A DNA stretch of 29,874 nucleotides from JAFARZ01 sp035651595 (GTDB lineage Bacteria; Actinomycetota; Actinomycetes; Streptosporangiales; Streptosporangiaceae): the NCBI GenBank assembly GCA_035651595.1, contig DASRFJ010000278.1, forward strand, positions 1-29,874, in the 5' to 3' direction. The notes under the pieces were generated by a model, which ran no database searches, was not told where the DNA came from, and was given only the letters and a program-made list of their open reading frames with translations. Numbering within the stretch: position 1 is the first letter of the stretch; the number at the start of each line of letters is the position of its first letter. This document shows positions 7,066 through 15,000 of this stretch, piece after piece. The translations under genes were made by a program, and so were the position numbers.

Positions 7066-8840
7066 CACACCCCGTCTCTCAATCCCAGCAGGGCCTTCTC
7101 GATTTGCTGGTCGAGTTCGGCAACGGTGGGGGCATCGAAGATGTCGGAGACCAGCAGCTCGACACCGAGGCGAGCCTGGATCGAGCTGATCAGCCGCATC
7201 GCCATCAGCGACTCGCCGTGCAGGTCGAAGAAGCTGTCGTCGATCCCTACCCGGGGAACCCCGAGCACTTCGGCGAACAGCGTGCACAGGATCTCCTGCC
7301 GCTCCGTCTCCGGTGCCCGGTAGCGCGAGGAGCTCTCGATCAGCGGTTCGGGCAGCGCCTTGCGGTCCACCTTCCCGTTCGGGGTCAGCGGCAGCGAGTC
7401 GAGCGGAATGAATGCCGACGGCACCATGTACTCCGGCAGCAGTTCGGTCGCGTGCGCCCGCAGCCCCTCGATATCCGGCTCGCCATCCTCGCCATCCTCG
7501 CCTACGACGTAGGCGATCAGGCGCTTCTCGCCGTCCTCGACCTCGCGTGCGACCACTACCGTGTGGGCCAGCCCGTGGTACCTCGCGAGCACGCTCTCGA
7601 CCTCGGCCAGTTCGACCCGGTAGCCGCGGATCTTGACCTGGTCACCGGAGCGCCCGACGAATTCGATCAGGCCGTCCTGCCGCATCCGCACCTGGTCACC
7701 GGTGCGGTACATGCGCTGGCCGGCACCCGCGAACGGGTCGGCGACGAACCGCTCGGCGGTGACGCCGGGCCGTCGGTAGTAGCCGCGCGCGAGGCGCTCC
7801 CCGGCGACGTAGAGGTCGCCGACCTCGCCCGTCGGCAGCGGTCTGAGCTGTTCGTCCAGCACGTGCAGCCGGGTGTTGTCCATGCCGCGCCCGACCGGCA
7901 CGGTCAGGCCCATGGAGTAAGGCGCCCGCATGGGTGAGTTGGTGATGAATGACGACATCTCGGTCGCGCCGTATGTCGCGCGGACTACGGTGCCGGGGCA
8001 CGCCGCGAGCACCTGCTGCACCGCTTTGGCCGAGATGACGTCCCCGCCGGTCAGCACCTCGCGCACACCGGTGAAGCACTCCGGCGCTTCGTCGGCCACC
8101 ACGCGGAACAGGCCCGCGGTCACGTGCACGGCCGAGATGTCGTGTTCGGTGATCAGCCGCCGCAGCGTGCCCACATCCAGGCGGCCCGGCGGCGCGAGCA
8201 CCAGGTGGCCGCCGCGCAGCAGCGGCACCCACAGCTCGTACGTGGACACGCCGAACGCGTACGGCGCCAGCATCAAGATCCGCTCCTGACCCCCGCCGTC
8301 CCAGCAGGAGTCGAGGGCAAGACCGAGGACGCCGCGGTGCGTGACGGCGACACCCATCGGGTCGCCGGTCGAGCCGGAGGTGTAGAGCACGTGCACCAGG
8401 TGATCAAGCTCGCTCCGCACACCCGGGTCGGCGCCGGGCAGCGACCGCAGCTCCGTGTCCGAGTCGACGAAGACAACCACGGGAACTTCGGGCAGGCCGC
8501 GCTCGCGCATGGTCGCGTCGGCCAGCAGCACGGGCTTGCCCACGCTGTCGGCGATCCACTGCAGGCGCTGGAGTGGATACGCGCTGTGCAGCGGCAGGTA
8601 CAGAGCACCGGCTTTCACGATGGCGAGAATCGAGGCCACCATGTCGACGGTCCGCTCCTGGAGCACCATGACCGGGTCCTCTGGCCGGACGCCCAGGCCG
8701 AGCAGCCGGCGGGCGATCCGGTTGGCCCGCTCGTCAAGCTCGGCGTAGGTGACCGCCTCGGCGGGCGACGACACCGCGATCGCGTCCGGTGTCCGCGCCA
8801 CTACCTGTGCAAAGCGCTCCTGAACGGACTTGGAATCCAT
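7065..8840 (-). CDS. Adenylation-carrier (A-PCP) didomain protein, noncanonical substrate pocket
   Basis: This 591-residue protein is an adenylation domain (about 10-500) plus a peptidyl carrier domain (about 515-585). Core motifs include YTSGSTG (A3), YRTGD (A7) and NGKVDRKALP (A10, catalytic Lys490). The carrier motif is FFDLHGES, pantetheine Ser544, instead of the usual LGGHS. Hand alignment with GrsA gives the ten-residue code GVYHLGTSFK. Gly occupies position 235, where Asp holds the alpha-amino group of ordinary substrates. A3 reads DPMG where Lys is usual, and A5 reads YGATE instead of YGPTE. A keto, hydroxy or aryl acid, or a beta-amino acid, is therefore more likely than a standard amino acid (inference). 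Of two adjacent ATGs, 8840 is better spaced from a GGGG site than 8843. It is the first gene of the six-gene operon. Confidence 0.88.
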   Translation of the reverse strand: MDSKSVQERFAQVVARTPDAIAVSSPAEAVTYAELDERANRIARRLLGLGVRPEDPVMVLQERTVDMVASILAIVKAGALYLPLHSAYPLQRLQWIADSVGKPVLLADATMRERGLPEVPVVVFVDSDTELRSLPGADPGVRSELDHLVHVLYTSGSTGDPMGVAVTHRGVLGLALDSCWDGGGQERILMLAPYAFGVSTYELWVPLLRGGHLVLAPPGRLDVGTLRRLITEHDISAVHVTAGLFRVVADEAPECFTGVREVLTGGDVISAKAVQQVLAACPGTVVRATYGATEMSSFITNSPMRAPYSMGLTVPVGRGMDNTRLHVLDEQLRPLPTGEVGDLYVAGERLARGYYRRPGVTAERFVADPFAGAGQRMYRTGDQVRMRQDGLIEFVGRSGDQVKIRGYRVELAEVESVLARYHGLAHTVVVAREVEDGEKRLIAYVVGEDGEDGEPDIEGLRAHATELLPEYMVPSAFIPLDSLPLTPNGKVDRKALPEPLIESSSRYRAPETERQEILCTLFAEVLGVPRVGIDDSFFDLHGESLMAMRLISSIQARLGVELLVSDIFDAPTVAELDQQIEKALLGLRDGV

Positions 8841-8843
8841 CAT

Positions 8844-9105
8844 GTTGCCCCGATCCGCTATCCGTGACAGCTTCCGCGCAGCCCAAGCTCCGCGGACCAA
8901 AATCCAACCCGCACCCTGAACGTCTATGGCGACGATGTCAGCGATCCGCTACTGGCCGCATCTCCCGGATTGCGCTCGGCATTTGCGCGAACGCGCCGCG
9001 CAAGCAGCGAGATGCACCGTCTAGGCCCCGGTGCCACCGTCGGGGATGCGGGACCGGCGACGTGGTGCTGCCCGCGCTGCTCAGTTACCGAAGGAGGCAA
9101 CCGCG
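8844..9105. promoter_or_regulatory. Divergent promoter region between the A-PCP operon and the epoxidase operon
   Basis: These 262 bp separate two divergently transcribed operons, so promoters for both should lie here. No convincing -35/-10 pair was recognised. The notable element is the inverted repeat at 8983-9003. AAGGAGG at 9091-9097 is the ribosome-binding site that fixes the epoxidase start at 9106. Confidence 0.5.
8983..9003. promoter_or_regulatory. Inverted repeat TTGCGCG-N7-CGCGCAA, candidate operator
   Basis: Seven-base perfect arms flank a 7-nt spacer in a divergent promoter region. The right 11 bases, GCGCCGCGCAA, are identical to those of the inverted repeat at 17449-17465 in the other main divergent promoter. 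Recurrence at equivalent positions suggests a shared regulator-binding site; no regulator gene is in the window. Confidence 0.4.
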
Positions 9106-10458
9106 ATGCGTGACCAGCCTGACAAACGAGCAGTTGTGCTCGGCGGCGGCATGGCTGGCCTGGCGGCCGCCCGTGTCCTGTCCGAGAAGTACGACGACGT
9201 CGTCATCGTGGACCGCGACGAGCTGATCGGCGTCACCAGCTACCGCAACGGCGTGCCGCACGGCCGCCACGCGCATGGCTTGGTCGCCAAGGGCCACCAG
9301 ATCTACGAGGGGCTTTTCCCCGGGCTCACGACGAGCATGAGCGAGGACGGGGTGCGGCCCGGCGACTTCAACGACGCGATCCAGTGGGTCTTCAACGGCC
9401 AGCGGCTGGCGCCGTCCAACTCGGGCCTGATGTGCCTGCCGTGCGGCCGCCCCGCACTCGAACTCGGCGTCCGCAAGAAGGTCCAGGAAATACCGAACGT
9501 ACGCTTCCTCGAGCGGCACGACATCGTGGGCCTGGAAACGACGCCGGACCGCAAGCGGGTGCTCGGCGCGCGGATCCAGCGCAGCGAGCCGGGCAGCCGG
9601 CCCGAGACGCTGCTCGCCGACCTGGTGCTCGACATCACCGGCCGCGGCTCGCGGATGCCGGCCTGGCTGCGCGAGCTGGGCTATGAGGCGCCGGACGAGG
9701 ACAAGATCAAGGTCGACCTGGCCTACACCTCGCGGCACTTCCGGCTGAAGCGCGATCCGTTCACCAAGGACATCGCGATCATCGCGGCCGCGACGCCCTC
9801 GCATCCCCGTGGCGCGTTCTTCTACCCGATGCCCGACGGCGAGACCGTGGAGCTGTCGCTCACCGGGATACTCGGGGACTACCCGCCAACGGACCCCGAA
9901 GGCTTCCTCGCCTACACCAAGTCGCTGCCGATCCCCGAGTTCTACGACTACGTGCACGACGCGGAGCCGGCCGACGAGCCGGTGCGGTTCAAGTTCCCGG
10001 CCAGCGTCTGGCGCCGGTACGACAAGCTCACTCGCTTCCCGGAGGGCCTGCTGGTGATGGGCGACGCCGTGTGCAGCTTCAACCCGATCTACGCCCAGGG
10101 CATGACGGTCGCCGGGATGGAGACGCTCACGCTGCGCAAGCACCTGCAGAGTACGGCGCCGCTGAACGCGGTCGACTTCTTCGGCGAGATTTCGGGGCAG
10201 ATCAGCTCGCCGTGGGAGTTCTCCGCGACCGCGGACCTCGGCTACGCGGGCGTCGAGGGCGAGCGGACCGACCAGATCAACATGATCAACCAGTACATCT
10301 CGGCGCTGCAAGCCGCCGCGGTGAGCGACCCGCGCCTGACCGACGCCTTCCTCCGGGTCGCCGGGCTGGTCGACGAGCCGATGGCGCTGATGAACCCGGA
10401 CATCCAGCAGCGGGTGATGGGCCAGTCCCAGCCCGCGCCTGCCGACGCGAGAGACTGA
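9106..10458 (+). CDS. FAD-dependent monooxygenase (LasC/MonCI-type epoxidase-like)
   Basis: This 450-residue flavoprotein monooxygenase has the N-terminal Rossmann motif GGGMAGL (13-19), the RNGVPHGRHAHGLV tract typical of the polyether-epoxidase branch, a DITGRGS segment, and the second FAD motif GDAVCSFNPIYAQGM near residue 319. LasC and MonCI of this branch epoxidise alkenes; other members hydroxylate aromatic rings. The start at 9106 is set by AAGGAGG eight bases upstream, and the protein then begins just before the FAD motif; ATGs farther upstream lack such a site. It is followed after 13 nt by an epoxide hydrolase gene, which favours epoxidation as the reaction (inference from context). 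It is the first gene of a two-gene plus-strand operon. Confidence 0.85.
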   Translation: MRDQPDKRAVVLGGGMAGLAAARVLSEKYDDVVIVDRDELIGVTSYRNGVPHGRHAHGLVAKGHQIYEGLFPGLTTSMSEDGVRPGDFNDAIQWVFNGQRLAPSNSGLMCLPCGRPALELGVRKKVQEIPNVRFLERHDIVGLETTPDRKRVLGARIQRSEPGSRPETLLADLVLDITGRGSRMPAWLRELGYEAPDEDKIKVDLAYTSRHFRLKRDPFTKDIAIIAAATPSHPRGAFFYPMPDGETVELSLTGILGDYPPTDPEGFLAYTKSLPIPEFYDYVHDAEPADEPVRFKFPASVWRRYDKLTRFPEGLLVMGDAVCSFNPIYAQGMTVAGMETLTLRKHLQSTAPLNAVDFFGEISGQISSPWEFSATADLGYAGVEGERTDQINMINQYISALQAAAVSDPRLTDAFLRVAGLVDEPMALMNPDIQQRVMGQSQPAPADARD

Positions 10459-10471
10459 AAAGAGGTGCCCG

Positions 10472-11650
10472 ATGCGTCCCTTTGAGATCGACATCCCGCA
10501 GTCCCAGCTCGACGACCTGAAGCAGCGGCTCGCGGCCACCCGCTGGCCCGACGAGATGCCCGGCGTCGGCTGGACCCGCGGCGTGCCGCTCGGCTATCTC
10601 AAGGAGCTAGCCGAGTACTGGCGCACCCAGTACGACTGGCGTGCCGCCGAGGCGCGGCTCAACCAGTTCCCGCAATTCCTCACCAGCATCGACGGCGTCC
10701 AGGTGCACTTCCTGCACGTCCGCTCGCCCGAGCTGAACGCGATGCCGATGATCTTGACCCACGGCTGGCCCTCGTCAGTGGTGGAGTTCATCGACGTCAT
10801 CGGCCCGCTGACCGACCCGGTCGCGCATGGCGGCAGCGCCGAAGACGCGTTCCACGTGGTAATCCCGTCCATGCCGGGCCACGCCTTTTCCGGTCCGACC
10901 GGGCAGCCCGGCTGGGACACCGAGCGGATCGCGCAGGCGTGGAAGTCGCTGATGCGGAGCCTCGGGTACGACCGCTACCTCGTGCAGGGCGGCGACTGGG
11001 GAATGCCCGTGTCGCTGCGGCTCGGCCTCGCCGACCCCGAGCATGTGGCGGGCGTGCACCTGAACATGCTCGCCACGTTCCCGCCCGCCGACCCGTCCGA
11101 TCAGGCCGCCATGGGCGCGTTGATGAGCGAACTGGGCCCGGCCGACATTGCGCGCGCGCAATTCGCCGGTTACTTCGCGCAGGACGGCGCGGGCTGGCTG
11201 AAGATCCAGTGCACCCGCCCGCAGACGATCGCCTACGGGCTGACCGACTCGCCAGCCGGCCAGCTCGCCTGGATCATCGAGAAGTTCAAGGAGTGGACCG
11301 ACTCGGAGAACGCGCCGGAAGACGCGATCGACCGCGACCACCTGCTGACCAACGTCATGCTCTACTGGCTGACCGCGACGGCCGGGTCGAGCGCGCAGCT
11401 GTACTACGAGTCCGAACACCTCGACGCCGACTTCATCCGCACCTGGGGCGGGCCCTGGCCGCTGGCGATGCCGGCCGGCGTGGCCTCGTTCCCCAAGGAC
11501 GCGGTGCGGCCGATCCGGCGGTGGGCGGAGAAGATCCTGCCGACGCTGACGCACTGGACCGAGTTCGACAAGGGCGGTCACTTCGCCGCACTCGAGCAGC
11601 CCGAGCTCTTCACCGGCGACGTTCGGACGTTCGCCCGCTCGCTGCGCTGA
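10472..11650 (+). CDS. Alpha/beta-fold epoxide hydrolase with EHN domain
   Basis: This 392-residue protein starts with the epoxide hydrolase N-terminal (EHN) domain (about 1-110) and continues as an alpha/beta hydrolase. Visible are the HGWP oxyanion motif (97-100), the nucleophile Asp175 in GGDWG and the catalytic His370 in KGGHFAALEQPE. These enzymes open an epoxide through an Asp-ester intermediate to give a vicinal diol. The start has AAGAGGTG just upstream. The gene lies 13 nt behind the flavin monooxygenase, so the pair likely converts an alkene to an epoxide and then a diol (inference). SgcF of C-1027 shows that such hydrolases occur in natural-product clusters. A strong hairpin follows the stop. 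Confidence 0.92.
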   Translation: MRPFEIDIPQSQLDDLKQRLAATRWPDEMPGVGWTRGVPLGYLKELAEYWRTQYDWRAAEARLNQFPQFLTSIDGVQVHFLHVRSPELNAMPMILTHGWPSSVVEFIDVIGPLTDPVAHGGSAEDAFHVVIPSMPGHAFSGPTGQPGWDTERIAQAWKSLMRSLGYDRYLVQGGDWGMPVSLRLGLADPEHVAGVHLNMLATFPPADPSDQAAMGALMSELGPADIARAQFAGYFAQDGAGWLKIQCTRPQTIAYGLTDSPAGQLAWIIEKFKEWTDSENAPEDAIDRDHLLTNVMLYWLTATAGSSAQLYYESEHLDADFIRTWGGPWPLAMPAGVASFPKDAVRPIRRWAEKILPTLTHWTEFDKGGHFAALEQPELFTGDVRTFARSLR

Positions 11651-11661
11651 CCACCGCCCCC

Positions 11662-11693
11662 TGCGCCGGCCGGGACACACCCCGGCCGGCGCA
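11662..11693 (+). terminator. Intrinsic terminator of the epoxidase/hydrolase operon
   Basis: A perfect 13-bp G+C-rich stem (11662-11674 with 11681-11693) with a 6-nt loop ACACAC starts 11 nt after the epoxide hydrolase stop. It lacks a U-run, as many actinobacterial terminators do. Its presence means the larger hairpin at 11791 is not needed to end this operon. Confidence 0.75.
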
Positions 11694-11748
11694 TTCGCCG
11701 CGCCCGCGCCCACCCACCCCGCGTAACCCACGCCTCCCGCGCTCGATC

Positions 11749-11894
11749 ACAAATCCGGAAATATCGCCATCTGGCAGCTAGGCTCGAATGATTGCGGACA
11801 CTTACCCCCCCAAAGTGGGTGGGTAAGTGTCCGCAATAATCTGGCACGCCTGACCGCGCGGCCGAAATATAGCCAAATATCCGGATTTGGGCTT
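11749..11894. repeat. Dispersed intergenic repeat, copy 2 (inverted relative to copy 3)
   Basis: The right flank of the hairpin (about 11838-11893) aligns with the reverse complement of the left flank of copy 3 (about 18129-18180). Shared tracts are CTGGC, ACCGC, CGAAATA and GATTTG, and the alignment continues into the identical hairpin arm. The copy also has outer inverted arms: CAAATCCGGA near 11751 is mirrored by TCCGGATTTGG near 11880, giving a nested palindrome of about 146 bp. To its right, about 11919-11992 is a GCGCG-rich run with no gene. Confidence 0.65.
11791..11837. terminator. Large hairpin between convergent genes, likely bidirectional terminator (copy 2)
   Basis: A 21-bp stem with one C-T mismatch (11808/11820) and loop AAAGT, with the arm ATTGCGGACACTTACC. 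It sits between the convergent ends of the epoxide hydrolase (11650) and NRPS-1 (12023) genes, 186 nt downstream of the latter. Function is inferred from structure and location. Confidence 0.7.
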
Positions 11895-12022
11895 GGAGGC
11901 CGCGGGCGAGCGACCCCGGCGTGCGCGCGCGGGGGCGTGCGCGGGGGCGGCGGGCGCGGCGAGGCATGCGCGCGCGAGGCGCGGGAGAGCCGTTCGTGCC
12001 CGAAGCACGTTTGTCGTTCTGG

Positions 12023-15000
12023 CTACTTCTCTAGGTATCTGTCGATGGCGCGGACGGTCGGGTTGCTCATGAAGCCCTTCAGGCTGATCTTGATGCCCAG
12101 CTGCTTCACGAGCCTGGCGACCAGCACGGCCGCGAGCAGGGAATGGCCGCCCAGGTCGAAGAAGCTGTCCTCGATCCCCACCCGGTCGACGCCGAGGACC
12201 TGGGCGAACAGCTGGCACAGGGCTCGCTCCCGCGCGGTCGCCGGCGCCTGGAAGGCCCGGACGCCCGTGGCATGGTCCGGAGGGGGCAGGGCGCGCATGT
12301 CCAGTTTGCCGTTCGCGTTCAGCGGGAGTTTGCGCAGCACCACGATCGCGGCGGGCACCATGTAGCCGGGCAGCATCCGGCCGACGGCGTCCCGCAGTCT
12401 CGCCGGGTCGAGCGCCGACCCGGCGGCGGGCACGACATATCCGGCCAGCCGCTTGTCACCGGGCCGGTCCTCCCGAAGCACGACCCGGACCTCTGCCACC
12501 CCCCGCTGGGCGGCCAGCACCGCCTCGATTTCGCCCAGTTCGACCCGGAAACCGTGGATCTTGACCTGGTTGCCGGCCCGGCCCAGGTACTCGAGCTGAC
12601 CGCCCGCGTTCCACCGGGCCAGGTCCCCGGTCCGGTACATCCGATCCCCGGCCGCGCCGAACGGGCACGCCACGAACCGCTCCGCGGTCAGGTCCGGCCG
12701 GCCGAGGTAGCCCCGCGCCAGGCCGTCCGCCAGGTAGAGCTCACCGGCCACCCCCGGCGGCACCAGCGCCAGCGTCTCGTCCAGTACGAACGCCCTTTTG
12801 TTCCAGAGCGGCCGCCCGATCGGCGGTGGACCCGCCTCCTCGCCATCCTCGACGGTGTATGTCGTGGCGAATACGGTCGCCTCGGTCGGGCCGTAGATGT
12901 TGACGATCCGTGCCCCCGGCACCGCCGTCCTGATCGTCGCCACGACCTGTCCGGTCAGCGCCTCCCCGCACAACGCCACGACATCGGCCTGCGCGGCCGT
13001 CCCCGGCGACGCCAGCACGTGTGCCAGCGCCGTCGGCGCGGCGCTGATCATGCTTCCGCACCATGGCGCGGCCGTCAGTGCCAGCAGGTTCGGCACGATC
13101 TCGATGCTGCCACCGGCCGTCAACGGCCCGAAGATCTCGAACACCGACATGTCGCAGCTCAGCGACGACGGCGCCAGCACCCGCGACAGCTCGGCCGCGG
13201 AGAACGCGGAGCCCACCCAGCACGCGAGCGACGCCGCCCACCGGTGCTCGACGATCACGCCCCTCGGCCGGCCGGTTGACCCCGATGTGTGCATCACGTA
13301 AGCGGCATTCCGCGGCCCGGCCGGCACCCGGACGTTCCTCCCGTCCAGTCCGGCCAGCTTCGTCACGGTTACCGGGTTCTCGAACACCAGCAACGGCAGC
13401 CTGCCGGGCAGCGTGGCGGCTACCTCGGCCGTGGTCAGCACGGTGACGGGGCGGGTCTCCCGAAGTATGTAGGCGATGCGGTCGGGCGGATAGGCAGGGT
13501 CGACCGGCACGTACGCGCCGCCGGTCTTGAGCACGGCGAGTACCGCGACGATCATGTCGGGCGAACGGGGCACGGCGATGGCGACGAAGCGCTCAGGCCC
13601 CGCGCCCCGGGCGATGAGGAGCCGGGCCAGGCGATTGGCTCGCTTGTTCAGGTCGGCGTAGGTAATGTGTTCGTTCTCGAATATGATAGCAGAAGCGTCC
13701 GGGGTACGCGCGGCTTGCTTGGCGAAAAGTTCGGGAAAGGTCGTGCCGGGGATGGCGTGGGCGGTGTCGTTCCATGCCGAGATCTCGCGTCGCTCCGCGA
13801 CGGTGATGATGTCGAACGTGCTGAGACGCCGGGCTGGGTCGCGGCCGCACTGGCCGAGCAGCCGGGTGAGCCGGGCGGCCAGCGCTCGCACGGTGGCCTC
13901 GTCGAACAGGTCCGCGGCGTATTCGAAGCGCGCGCTGATCCCGGCCGGTGCGCCGTGGTCGTCGTGGTGCTGCTGGAAGGCCAGGGTCAGGTCGAACTTG
14001 GCGGCCGCGGCGGGGACCGGTTCGGGACTGGCCCGCAGGCCGGGGAGCCGCCAGTCGATGTCGATGATGTCCTCGTCGGCGATCATCACCTGGAACAGCG
14101 GGTGCCGGGCGGGGGAGCGGGCGGGGTTGAGCATTTCGACCAGCCGCTCGAACGGGACGTCCTGATTCGCCTGGGCGGCCAGCACAATCTCCCTGGAGCG
14201 CTCGATCAGCTCGCCGAAGCTAGGATCGCCGGACAGGTCGGCGCGCAGGACCAGGGTGTTCGCGAAGAACCCGACGAGACGGTGGACCGCCTCGTCGCTC
14301 CGCCCGGCGACCGGCGCGCCGAGCGGGATGTCGTTGCCGGCGCCCATCCGGGACAGCAGGGCGGCCAGGCCCGCGTGCAGCACCATGAACATGGTCGCCT
14401 GATGCTCACGGGCCAGGCCGGCCAGTGCCTCGTGCAGGGCGCGGCCGGCCAGCTGCCAGCGGACCTCCGAGTCGTGCTGAGACGGCTCGACGGGGCGCGG
14501 GCGGTCGAACGGCAGCGCCAGTTCGTCGGGCAACCCGGCCAGTGTCCGCTGCCAGTATGTGCGCTGCCCGGTCAGCACCTCACCCTCACAGTCGAGGAGG
14601 TTTCGCTGCCACAGCGCAAAGTCCGCGTACTGGACCGGCAGGGGCGGCCAGTCCGGCTCCCGGCCGTCGCGCCGCGCCGCGTACGCCGTGGCCAGGTCGG
14701 CCATCAGCACTTCCATCGACCAGCCGTCGCTGGCGATGTGGTGGGTCACCAGCACCAGCACGTGCTCTCGCTCGGCCAGCACGAACAGCCATGCTCGTAC
14801 CGGAAGTTCTGTGGCCACGTCGAACTCATGCCGCGCCGCTGCCGCCATCAGCTCGGCTAGTTCGCCCGAACGGGCTGTGGTAACAGTCACCGGGACCGCG
14901 GCTTCTCCCGCACGGATGACGTGCTGGTACGGCTGCCCGTCCGCGGCCGGGAACATCGTGCGCAGCGATTCGTGCCGGTCGACCACGTCGTGCAGCGCGA

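Noticed and set aside
7482..7503. Short tandem GCCATCCTC repeat in the A-PCP gene
   Set aside because: It encodes a GEDGEDGE linker loop between A-domain strands and looks like ordinary slippage in an acidic loop.
9085..10539. Long antisense open frame opposite the flavin monooxygenase
   Set aside because: The plus-strand frame has clear FAD motifs and a strong ribosome-binding site; the antisense product matches no recognisable family.
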